From Luzula sylvatica (taxonomy: Eukaryota > Streptophyta > Magnoliopsida > Poales > Juncaceae): a DNA stretch of 64,000 nucleotides. The notes beneath the pieces were generated by a model. It made no database searches and was not told the DNA's origin. It saw only the letters and a program-made list of their open reading frames with translations. Position 1 is the first letter of the stretch. Each line of letters opens with the position of its first letter. The stretch is from positions 35,121,629-35,185,628 of the forward strand of contig OX326960.1 in NCBI GenBank assembly GCA_946800325.1. Direction: 5' to 3'. A program made the translations under genes and the position numbers. Of the stretch, positions 11,801 through 23,712 are shown one piece after another.

Positions 11801-14800
11801 TTCACAAACACTAGGAAAGTTTGTTTTTCGTTTCAAAACAAGATTTTAACGCTTTGAGGAGTTCAAATAACGTGTTTTTAGATCATTTGTATCGTATCTT
11901 TTAGTACATAACTTTTCACCAAATTTCAGAAACACTAAGGAAGTTTGTTTTTCTATTCAAAACAAGATTTTAACGCTTTGAGGAGTTCAAATAACGTGTT
12001 TTCAGATTATTTGTATCGTATCTTTTACTACATAACTTTTCACCAAATTTCAGAAACACTAAGGAAGTTTGTTTTTCTATTCAAAACAAGATTTTAACGC
12101 TTTGAGGAGTTCAAATAACGTGTTTTTAGATCATTTGTATCGTATCTTTTAGTACATAACTTTTCACCAAATTTCACAAACACTAAGGAAGTTTGTTTTT
12201 CGATTCAAAACAAAATTTTAACGCTTTGAGGAGTTCAAATAACGTGTTTTTAGATCATTTGTATCGTATCTTTTACTACATAACTTTTCACCAAATTTGA
12301 CAAACAGTAAGAAAGTTTGTTTTTAGATTTCAAAACAAGATTTTAACGCTTTGAGGAGTTCAAATAACGTGTTTTCAGGTCATTTGTATCGTATCTTTTA
12401 GTACATAACTTTTCACCAAATTTCAGAAACACTAAGGAAGTTTGTTTTTCGATTCAAAACAAGATTTTAACGCTTTGAGGAGTTCAAATAACGTGTTTTT
12501 AGATCATTTGTATCGTATCTTTTAGTACATAACTTTTCACCAAATTTCACAAACACTAAGGAAGTTTGTTTTTCGAGTCAAAACAATATTTTAACGCTTT
12601 GAGGAGTTCAAATAACGTGTTTTTAGATCATTTGTATCGTATCTTTTAGTACATAACTTTTCAGCAAATTTCACAAATACTAAGGAAGTTTGTTTTTCGA
12701 TTCAAAACGAAATTTTAACGCTTTGAGGAGTTCAAATAACGTGTTTTTAGATCATTTGTATCGTATCTTTTACTACATAACTTTTCACCAAATTTCAGAA
12801 ACACTAAGGAAGTTTGTTTTTCGATTCAAAACAAGATTTTAACGCTTTGAGGAGTTCAAATAACGTGTTTTTAGATCATTTGTATCGTATCTTTTAGTAC
12901 ATAACTTTTCACCAAATTTCACAAACACTAAGGAAGTTTGTTTTTCGATTTCAAAACAATATTTTAACGCTTTGAGGAGTTCAAATAACGTGTTTTTAGT
13001 TCATTTGTATCGTATCTTTTAGTACATAACTTTTCACCCAATTTCACAAACACTAAGGAAGTTTGTTTTTCGAGTCAAAACAAGATTTTAACGCTTTGAG
13101 GAGTTCAAATAACGTGTTTTTAGATCATTTGTATCGTATCTTTTAGTACATAACTTTTCACCAAATTTCACAAACACTAAGGAAGTTTATTTTTCGATTC
13201 AAAACAAGATTTTAACGCTTTGAGGAGTTCAAATAACGTGTTTTTAGTTCATTTGTATCGTATGTTTTACTACATAACTTTTCACCAAATTTCACAAACA
13301 CTAAGGAAGTTTGTTTTTCGAGTCAAAACAAGATTTTAACGCTTTGAGGAGTTCAAATAACGTGTTTTTAGATCATTTGTATCGTATCTTTTAGTACATA
13401 ACTTTTCACCAAATTTCACAAACACTAAGGAAGTTTGTTTTTCGATTCAAAACAAAATTTTAACGCTTTGAGGAGTTCAAATAACGTGTTTTTAGATCAT
13501 TTGTATCGTATCTTTTACTACATGACTTTTCACCAAATTTGACAAACACTAAGAAAGTTTGTTTTTCGATTTCAAAACAAGATTTTATCGCTTTGAGGAG
13601 TTCAAATAACGTGTTTTCAGGTCATTTGTATCGTATCTTTTAGTACATAACTTTTCACCAAATTTCAGAAACACTAAGGAAGTTTGTTTTTCGATTCAAA
13701 ACAAGATTTTAACGCTTTGAGGAGTTCAAATAACGTGTTTTTAGATCATTTGTATCGTATCTTTTAGTACATAACTTTTCACCAAATTTCACAAACACTA
13801 GGAAAGTTTGTTTTTCGTTTCAAAACAAGATTTTAACGCTTTGAGGAGTTCAAATAACGTGTTTTTAGATCATTTGTATCGTATCTTTTAGTACATAACT
13901 TTTCACCAAATTTCAGAAACACTAAGGAAGTTTGTTTTTCTATTCAAAACAAGATTTTAACGCTTTGAGGAGTTCAAATAACGTGTTTTCAGATTATTTG
14001 TATCGTATATTTTACTACATAACTTTTCACCAAATTTCAGAAACACTAAGGAAGTTTGTTTTTCTATTCAAAACAAGATTTTAACGCTTTGAGGAGTTCA
14101 AATAACGTGTTTTTAGATCATTTGTATCGTATCTTTTAGTACATAACTTTTCACCAAATTTCACAAACACTAAGGAAATTTGTTTTTCGATTCAAAACAA
14201 GATTTTAACGCTTTGAGGAGTTCAAATAACGTGTTTTTAGTTCATTTGTATCGTATGTTTTACTACATAACTTTTCACCAAATTTCACAAACACTAAGGA
14301 AGTTTGTTTTTCGAGTCAAAACAAGATTTTAACGCTTTGAGGAGTTCAAATAACGTGTTTTTAGATCATTTGTATCGTATCTTTTAGTACGTAACGTTTC
14401 ACCAAATTTCACAAACACTAAGGAAGTTTGTTTTTCGATTCAAAACAAGATTTTAACGCTTTGAGGAGTTCAAATAACGTGTTTTTAGATCATTTGTATC
14501 GTATCTTTTAGTACATAACTTTTCACCAAATTTCACAAACACTAAGGAAATTTGTTTTTCGATTCAAAACAAGATTTTAACGCTTTGAGGAGTTCAAATA
14601 ACGTGTTTTTAGTTCATTTGTATCGTATCTTTTAGTACATAACTTTTCACCAAATTTCACAAACACTAAGGAAGTTTGTTTTTCGAGTCAAAACAAGATT
14701 TTAACGCTTTGAGGAGTTCAAATAACGTGTTTTTAGATCATTTGTATCGTATCTTTTAGTACATAACTTTTCACCAAATTTCAGAAACACTAAGGAAGTT

Positions 14801-17132
14801 TGTTTTTCTATTCAAAACAAGATTTTAACGCTTTGAGGAGTTCAAATAACGTGTTTTCAGATTATTTGTATCGTATATTTTACTACATAACATTTCACCA
14901 AATTTCAGAAACACTAAGGAAGTTTGTTTTTCTATTCAAAACAAGATTTTAACGCTTTGAGGAGTTCAAATAACGTGTTTTTAGATCATTTGTATCGTAT
15001 CTTTTAGTACATAACTTTTCACCAAATTTCACAAACACTAAGGAAATTTGTTTTTCGATTCAAAACAAGATTTTAACGCTTTGAGGAGTTCAAATAACGT
15101 GTTTTTAGTTCATTTGTATCGTATGTTTTACTACATAACTTTTCACCAAATTTCACAAACACTAAGGAAGTTTGTTTTTCGAGTAAAAACAAGATTTTAA
15201 CGCTTTGAGGAGTTCAAATAACGTGTTTTTAGATCATTTGTATCGTATCTTTTAGTACATAACGTTTCACCAAATTTCACAAACACTAAGGAAGTTTGTT
15301 TTTCGATTCAAAACAAGATTTTAACGCTTTGAGGAGTTCAAATAACGTGTTTTTAGTTCATTTGTATCGTATGTTTTACTACATAACTTTTCACCAAATT
15401 TCACAAACACTAAGGAAGTTTGTTTTTCGAGTCAAAACAAGATTTTAACGCTTTGAGGAGTTCAAATAACGTGTTTTTAGATCATTTGTATCGTATCTTT
15501 TAGTACATAACTTTTCAGCAAATTTCACAAACACTAAGGAAGTTTGTTTTTCGATTCAAAACGAAATTTTAACGCTTTGAGGAGTTCAAATAACGTCTTT
15601 TTAGATCATTTGTATCGTATCTTTTACTACATAACTTTTCACCAAATTTCAGAAACACTAAGGAAGTTTGTTTTTCGATTCAAAACAAGATTTTAACGCT
15701 TTGAGGAGTTCAAATAACGTGTTTTTAGATCATTTGTATCGTATCTTTTAGTACATAACTTTTCACCAAATTTCACAAACACTAAGGAAGTTTGTTTTTC
15801 GATTTCAAAACAATATTTTAACGCTTTGAGGAGTTCAAATAACGTGTTTTTAGTTCATTTGTATCGTATCTTTTAGTACATAACTTTTCACCAAATTTCA
15901 CAAACACTAAGGAAGTTTGTTTTTCGAGTCAAAACAAGATTTTAACGCTTTGAGGAGTTCAAATAACGTGTTTTTAGATCATTTGTATCATATCTTTTAG
16001 TACATAACTTTTCACCAAATTTCAGAAACACTAAGGAAGTTTGTTTTTCTATTCAAAACAAGATTTTAACGCTTTGAGGAGTTCAAATAACGTGTTTTTA
16101 GTTCATTTGTATCGTATGTTTTACTACATAACTTTTCACCAAATTTCAGAAACACTAAGGAAGTTTGTTTTTCGAGTCAAAACAAGATTATAACGCTTTG
16201 AGGAGTTCAAATAACGTGTTTTTAGATCATTTGTATCGTATCTTTTAGTACATAACTTTTCACCAAATTTCACAAACACTAAGGAAGTTTGTTTTTCGAT
16301 TCAAAACGAAATTTTAACGCTTTGAGGAGTTCAAATAACGTGTTTTTAGATCATTTGTATCGTATCTTTTACTACATAACTTTTCACCAAATTTCAGAAA
16401 CACTAAGGAAGTTTGTTTTTCGATTCAAAACAAGATTTTAACGCTTTGAGGAGTTCAAATAACGTGTTTTTAGATCATTTGTATCGTATCTTTTACTACA
16501 TAACTTTTCACCAAATTTGACAAACACTAAGAAAGTTTGTTTTTCGATTTCAAAACAAGATTTTAACGCTTTGAGGAGTTCAAATAACGTGTTTTCAGGT
16601 CATTTGTATCGTATCTTTTAGTACATAACTTTTCACCAAATTTCAGAAACACTAAGGAAGTTTGTTTTTCGATTCAAAACAAGATTTTAACGCTTTGAGG
16701 AGTTCAAATAACGTGTTTTTAGATCATTTGTATCGTATCTTTTAGTACATAACTTTTCAGCAAATTTCACAAACACTAGGAAAGTTTGTTTTTCGTTTCA
16801 AAACAAGATTTTAACGCTTTGAGGAGTTCAAATAACGTGTTTTTAGATCATTTGTATCGTATCTTTTACTACATAACTTTTCACCAAATTTGACAAACAC
16901 TAAGAAAGTTTGTTTTTCGATTTCAAAACAAGATTTTAACGCTTTGAGGAGTTCAAATAACGTGTTTTCAGGTCATTTGTATAGTATCTTTTAGTACATA
17001 ACTTTTCACCAAATTTCAGAAACACTAAGGAAGTTTGTTTTTCGATTCAAAACAAGATTTTAACGCTTTGAGGAGTTCAAATAACGTGTTTTTAGATCAT
17101 TTGTATCGTATCTTTTAGTACATAACTTTTCA
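8815..17132 (+). repeat. Higher-order repeat copy B, 67 of 71 monomers
   Basis: Collinear with copy A at an offset of 8814 bp. All the copy A landmarks I checked recur in place, for example the CAGTAAG unit with TTTTTAGATTTC at 12291, TACGTAACG near 10537 and 14385, G80C at 15597 and C99A at 16983. The only differences I noticed are near the end: a T-to-G in copy A at about 7972 (AAGTGTG), another at about 8122 (GATTGTAACG), and C99T at 8293, which is absent in B at 17107. By eye the two copies are more than 99.9% identical, implying recent amplification or an assembly duplication. The last unit (17009-17132) could equally belong to the junction block. The final four monomers of the HOR are missing. 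Confidence 0.92.
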
Positions 17133-17505
17133 CCAAATTTCACAAACACTAAGGAAGTTTGTTTTTCGATTTCAAAACAATATTTTAACGCTTTGAGGAG
17201 TTCAAATAACGTGGTTTTAGTTCATTTGTATCGTATCTTTTAGTACATAACTTTTCACCAAATTTCACAAACACTAAGGAAGTTTGTTTTTCGAGTCAAA
17301 ACAAGATTTTAACGCTTTGAGGAGTTCAAATAACGTGTTTTTAGATCATTTGTATCATATCTTTTAGTACATAACTTTTCACCAAATTTCAGAAACACTA
17401 AGGAAGTTTGTTTTTCTATTCAAAACAAGATTTTAACGCTTTGAGGAGTTCAAATAACGTGTTTTTAGATCATTTGTATCGTATCTTTTAGTACATAACT
17501 TTTCA
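17133..17505 (+). repeat. Three-monomer HOR breakpoint block
   Basis: Register is lost here. Instead of the expected CTAGGAAAG/CGTTTC unit, the sequence continues with units matching copy A positions 6953-7201: an extra-T unit with AATATTTT, then a CGAGTC unit with GTATCATATC. The unit at 17382 starts like the monomer at 7202 (CTATTC) but ends like a different one (AGATC, TTTTAG), so it looks like a hybrid. From 17506 the array follows copy A position 3726. The block also has a private T81G near 17214. This is what an unequal exchange or patchy gene conversion between out-of-register monomers would leave. Confidence 0.8.
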
Positions 17506-20500
17506 CCAAATTTCACAAACACTAAGGAAGTTTGTTTTTCGAGTCAAAACAATATTTTAACGCTTTGAGGAGTTCAAATAACGTGTTTTTAGATCATTTG
17601 TATCGTATCTTTTAGTACATAACTTTTCAGCAAATTTCACAAATACTAAGGAAGTTTGTTTTTCGATTCAAAACGAAATTTTAACGCTTTGAGGAGTTCA
17701 AATAACGTGTTTTTAGATCATTTGTATCGTATCTTTTACTACATAACTTTTCACCAAATTTCAGAAACACTAAGGAAGTTTGTTTTTCGATTCAAAACAA
17801 GATTTTAACGCTTTGAGGAGTTCAAATAACGTGTTTTTAGATCATTTGTATCGTATCTTTTAGTACATAACTTTTCACCAAATTTCACAAACACTAAGGA
17901 AGTTTGTTTTTCGATTTCAAAACAATATTTTAACGCTTTGAGGAGTTCAAATAACGTGTTTTTAGTTCATTTGTATCGTATCTTTTAGTACATAACTTTT
18001 CACCCAATTTCACAAACACTAAGGAAGTTTGTTTTTCGAGTCAAAACAAGATTTTAACGCTTTGAGGAGTTCAAATAACGTGTTTTTAGATCATTTGTAT
18101 CGTATCTTTTAGTACATAACTTTTCACCAAATTTCACAAACACTAAGGAAGTTTATTTTTCGATTCAAAACAAGATTTTAACGCTTTGAGGAGTTCAAAT
18201 AACGTGTTTTTAGTTCATTTGTATCGTATGTTTTACTACATAACTTTTCACCAAATTTCACAAACACTAAGGAAGTTTGTTTTTCGAGTCAAAACAAGAT
18301 TTTAACGCTTTGAGGAGTTCAAATAACGTGTTTTTAGATCATTTGTATCGTATCTTTTAGTACATAACTTTTCACCAAATTTCACAAACACTAAGGAAGT
18401 TTGTTTTTCGATTCAAAACAAAATTTTAACGCTTTGAGGAGTTCAAATAACGTGTTTTTAGATCATTTGTATCGTATCTTTTACTACATAACTTTTCACC
18501 AAATTTGACAAACACTAAGAAAGTTTGTTTTTCGATTTCAAAACAAGATTTTAACGCTTTGAGTAGTTCAAATAACGTGTTTTCAGGTCATTTGTATCGT
18601 ATCTTTTAGTACATAACTTTTCACCAAATTTCAGAAACACTAAGGAAGTTTGTTTTTCGATTCAAAACAAGATTTTAACGCTTTGAGGAGTTCAAATAAC
18701 GTGTTTTTAGATCATTTGTATCGTATCTTTTAGTACATAACTTTTCACCAAATTTCACAAACACTAGGAAAGTTTGTTTTTCGTTTCAAAACAAGATTTT
18801 AACGCTTTGAGGAGTTCAAATAACGTGTTTTTAGATCATTTGTATCGTATCTTTTAGTACATAACTTTTCACCAAATTTCAGAAACACTAAGGAAGTTTG
18901 TTTTTCTATTCAAAACAAGATTTTAACGCTTTGAGGAGTTCAAATAACGTGTTTTCAGATTATTTGTATCGTATATTTTACTACATAACTTTTCACCAAA
19001 TTTCAGAAACACTAAGGAAGTTTGTTTTTCTATTCAAAACAAGATTTTAACGCTTTGAGGAGTTCAAATAACGTGTTTTTAGATCATTTGTATCGTATCT
19101 TTTAGTACATAACTTTTCACCAAATTTCACAAACACTAAGGAAATTTGTTTTTCGATTCAAAACAAGATTTTAACGCTTTGAGGAGTTCAAATAACGTGT
19201 TTTTAGTTCATTTGTATCGTATGTTTTACTACATAACTTTTCACCAAATTTCACAAACACTAAGGAAGTTTGTTTTTCGAGTCAAAACAAGATTTTAACG
19301 CTTTGAGGAGTTCAAATAACGTGTTTTTAGATCATTTGTATCGTATCTTTTAGTACGTAACGTTTCACCAAATTTCACAAACACTAAGGAAGTTTGTTTT
19401 TCGATTCAAAACAAGATTTTAACGCTTTGAGGAGTTCAAATAACGTGTTTTTAGATCATTTGTATCGTATCTTTTAGTACATAACTTTTCACCAAATTTC
19501 ACAAACACTAAGGAAATTTGTTTTTCGATTCAAAACAAGATTTTAACGCTTTGAGGAGTTCAAATAACGTGTTTTTAGTTCATTTGTATCGTATCTTTTA
19601 GTACATAACTTTTCACCAAATTTCACAAACACTAAGGAAGTTTGTTTTTCGAGTCAAAACAAGATTTTAACGCTTTGAGGAGTTCAAATAACGTGTTTTT
19701 AGATCATTTGTATCGTATCTTTTAGTACATAACTTTTCACCAAATTTCAGAAACACTAAGGAAGTTTGTTTTTCTATTCAAAACAAGATTTTAACGCTTT
19801 GAGGAGTTCAAATAACGTGTTTTCAGATTATTTGTATCGTATATTTTACTACATAACATTTCACCAAATTTCAGAAACACTAAGGAAGTTTGTTTTTCTA
19901 TTCAAAACAAGATTTTAACGCTTTGAGGAGTTCAAATAACGTGTTTTTAGATCATTTGTATCGTATCTTTTAGTACATAACTTTTCACCAAATTTCACAA
20001 ACACTAAGGAAATTTGTTTTTCGATTCAAAACAAGATTTTAACGCTTTGAGGAGTTCAAATAACGTGTTTTTAGTTCATTTGTATCGTATGTTTTACTAC
20101 ATAACTTTTCACCAAATTTCACAAACACTAAGGAAGTTTGTTTTTCGAGTAAAAACAAGATTTTAACGCTTTGAGGAGTTCAAATAACGTGTTTTTAGAT
20201 CATTTGTATCGTATCTTTTAGTACATAACGTTTCACCAAATTTCACAAACACTAAGGAAGTTTGTTTTTCGATTCAAAACAAGATTTTAACGCTTTGAGG
20301 AGTTCAAATAACGTGTTTTTAGTTCATTTGTATCGTATGTTTTACTACATAACTTTTCACCAAATTTCACAAACACTAAGGAAGTTTGTTTTTCGAGTCA
20401 AAACAAGATTTTAACGCTTTGAGGAGTTCAAATAACGTGTTTTTAGATCATTTGTATCGTATCTTTTAGTACATAACTTTTCAGCAAATTTCACAAACAC

Positions 20501-22594
20501 TAAGGAAGTTTGTTTTTCGATTCAAAACGAAATTTTAACGCTTTGAGGAGTTCAAATAACGTCTTTTTAGATCATTTGTATCGTATCTTTTACTACATAA
20601 CTTTTCACCAAATTTCAGAAACACTAAGGAAGTTTGTTTTTCGATTCAAAACAAGATTTTAACGCTTTGAGGAGTTCAAATAACGTGTTTTTAGATCATT
20701 TGTATCGTATCTTTTAGTACATAACTTTTCACCAAATTTCACAAACACTAAGGAAGTTTGTTTTTCGATTTCAAAACAATATTTTAACGCTTTGAGGAGT
20801 TCAAATAACGTGTTTTTAGTTCATTTGTATCGTATCTTTTAGTACATAACTTTTCACCAAATTTCACAAACACTAAGGAAGTTTGTTTTTCGAGTCAAAA
20901 CAAGATTTTAACGCTTTGAGGAGTTCAAATAACGTGTTTTTAGATCATTTGTATCATATCTTTTAGTACATAACTTTTCACCAAATTTCAGAAACACTAA
21001 GGAAGTTTGTTTTTCTATTCAAAACAAGATTTTAACGCTTTGAGGAGTTCAAATAACGTGTTTTTAGTTCATTTGTATCGTATGTTTTACTACATAACTT
21101 TTCACCAAATTTCAGAAACACTAAGGAAGTTTGTTTTTCGAGTCAAAACAAGATTATAACGCTTTGAGGAGTTCAAATAACGTGTTTTTAGATCATTTGT
21201 ATCGTATCTTTTAGTACATAACTTTTCACCAAATTTCACAAACACTAAGGAAGTTTGTTTTTCGATTCAAAACGAAATTTTAACGCTTTGAGGAGTTCAA
21301 ATAACGTGTTTTTAGATCATTTGTATCGTATCTTTTACTACATAACTTTTCACCAAATTTCAGAAACACTAAGGAAGTTTGTTTTTCGATTCAAAACAAG
21401 ATTTTAACGCTTTGAGGAGTTCAAATAACGTGTTTTTAGATCATTTGTATCGTATCTTTTACTACATAACTTTTCACCAAATTTGACAAACACTAAGAAA
21501 GTTTGTTTTTCGATTTCAAAACAAGATTTTAACGCTTTGAGGAGTTCAAATAACGTGTTTTCAGGTCATTTGTATCGTATCTTTTAGTACATAACTTTTC
21601 ACCAAATTTCAGAAACACTAAGGAAGTTTGTTTTTCGATTCAAAACAAGATTTTAACGCTTTGAGGAGTTCAAATAACGTGTTTTTAGATCATTTGTATC
21701 GTATCTTTTAGTACATAACTTTTCAGCAAATTTCACAAACACTAGGAAAGTTTGTTTTTCGTTTCAAAACAAGATTTTAACGCTTTGAGGAGTTCAAATA
21801 ACGTGTTTTTAGATCATTTGTATCGTATCTTTTACTACATAACTTTTCACCAAATTTGACAAACACTAAGAAAGTTTGTTTTTCGATTTCAAAACAAGAT
21901 TTTAACGCTTTGAGGAGTTCAAATAACGTGTTTTCAGGTCATTTGTATAGTATCTTTTAGTACATAACTTTTCACCAAATTTCAGAAACACTAAGGAAGT
22001 TTGTTTTTCGATTCAAAACAAGATTTTAACGCTTTGAGGAGTTCAAATAACGTGTTTTTAGATCATTTGTATTGTATCTTTTAGTACATAACTTTTCACC
22101 AAATTTCACAAACACTAGGAAAGTTTGTTTTTCTATTCAAAACAAGATTTTAACGCTTTGAGGAGTTCAAATAACGTGTTTTTAGATCATTTGTATCGTA
22201 TCTTTTAGTACATAACTTTTCACCAAATTTCAGAAACACTAAGGAAGTTTGTTTTTCTATTCAAAACAAGATTTTAACGCTTTGAGGAGTTCAAATAACG
22301 TGTTTTCAGATTATTTGTATCGTATCTTTTACTACATAACTTTTCACCAAATTTCAGAAACACTAAGGAAGTTTGTTTTTCTATTCAAAACAAGATTTTA
22401 ACGCTTTGAGGAGTTCAAATAACGTGTTTTTATATCATTTGTATCGTATCTTTTAGTACATAACTTTTCACCAAATTTCACAAACACTAAGGAAGTTTGT
22501 TTTTCGATTCAAAACAAAATTTTAACGCTTTGAGGAGTTCAAATAACGTGTTTTTAGATCATTTGTATCGTATCTTTTACTACATAACTTTTCA
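17506..22594 (+). repeat. Partial HOR copy C (matches copy A 3726-8814), 41 monomers
   Basis: Collinear with copy A at an offset of 13780 bp, beginning at the CGAGTC/CAATATTTT unit. It keeps G80C (20563), C99A (21949) and the TACGTAACG unit near 19351. It lacks the copy A/B mutations CATGAC and GATTTTATCG, having ACATAAC and GATTTTAACG plus a private G65T at 18564. It gains G87T (TTTTTATATC) near 22432, and the CTAGGAAAG unit near 22100 carries CTATTC instead of CGTTTC. The spacing of G80C from copy B is 4966 bp (40 monomers), so about 31 monomers are missing relative to the full HOR. Confidence 0.9.
21477..22594 (+). repeat. Nine-monomer tandem duplication, first copy (1118 bp)
   Basis: Nine units from a TTTGACAAACACTAAG unit to a CAAAATTTT unit, repeated directly at 22595-23712. 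Both copies share C99A (21949, 23067), C99T in the next unit and the zone 2 marker G87T (about 22432 and 23550). The same nine units occur once, without G87T, in copy A at 7697-8814. The extra round therefore came after G87T arose. Confidence 0.9.
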
Positions 22595-23712
22595 CCAAAT
22601 TTGACAAACAGTAAGAAAGTTTGTTTTTCGATTTCAAAACAAGATTTTAACGCTTTGAGGAGTTCAAATAACGTGTTTTCAGGTCATTTGTATCGTATCT
22701 TTTAGTACATAACTTTTCACCAAATTTCAGAAACACCAAGGAAGTTTGTTTTTCGATTCAAAACAAGATTTTAACGCTTTGAGGAGTTCAAATAACGTGT
22801 TTTTAGATCATTTGTATCGTATCTTTTAGTACATAACTTTTCAGCAAATTTCACAAACACTAGGAAAGTTTGTTTTTCGTTTCAAAACAAGATTTTAACG
22901 CTTTGAGGAGTTCAAATAACGTGTTTTTAGATCATTTGTATCGTATCTTTTACTACATAACTTTTCACCAAATTTGACAAACACTAAGAAAGTTTGTTTT
23001 TCGATTTCAAAACAAGATTTTAACGCTTTGAGGAGTTCAAATAACGTGTTTTCAGGTCATTTGTATAGTATCTTTTAGTACATAACTTTTCACCAAATTT
23101 CAGAAACACTAAGGAAGTTTGTTTTTCGATTCAAAACAAGATTTTAACGCTTTGAGGAGTTCAAATAACGTGTTTTTAGATCATTTGTATTGTATCTTTT
23201 AGTACATAACTTTTCACCAAATTTCACAAACACTAGGAAAGTTTGTTTTTCGTTTCAAAACAAGATTTTAACGCTTTGAGGAGTTCAAATAACGTGTTTT
23301 TAGATCATTTGTATCGTATCTTTTAGTACATAACTTTTCACCAAATTTCAGAAACACTAAGGAAGTTTGTTTTTCTATTCAAAACAAGATTTTAACGCTT
23401 TGAGGAGTTCAAATAACGTGTTTTCAGATTATTTGTATCGTATCTTTTACTACATAACTTTTCACCAAATTTCAGAAACACTAAGGAAGTTTGTTTTTCT
23501 ATTCAAAACAAGATTTTAACGCTTTGAGGAGTTCAAATAACGTGTTTTTATATCATTTGTATCGTATCTTTTAGTACATAACTTTTCACCAAATTTCACA
23601 AACACTAAGGAAGTTTGTTTTTCGATTCAAAACAAAATTTTAACGCTTTGAGGAGTTCAAATAACGTGTTTTTAGATCATTTGTATCGTATCTTTTACTA
23701 CATAACTTTTCA
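22595..23712 (+). repeat. Nine-monomer tandem duplication, second copy (1118 bp)
   Basis: Directly follows the first copy at 1118-bp spacing (9 x 124 + 2). Its first unit reads CAAACAGTAAG where the first copy has CAAACACTAAG, so the exchange joined two slightly different extra-T units. A private change gives CACCAAGG near 22735. Its CTAGGAAAG unit at 23217 has the usual CGTTTC, whereas the first copy has CTATTC there, so the two copies are not perfectly homogenised. Confidence 0.9.
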
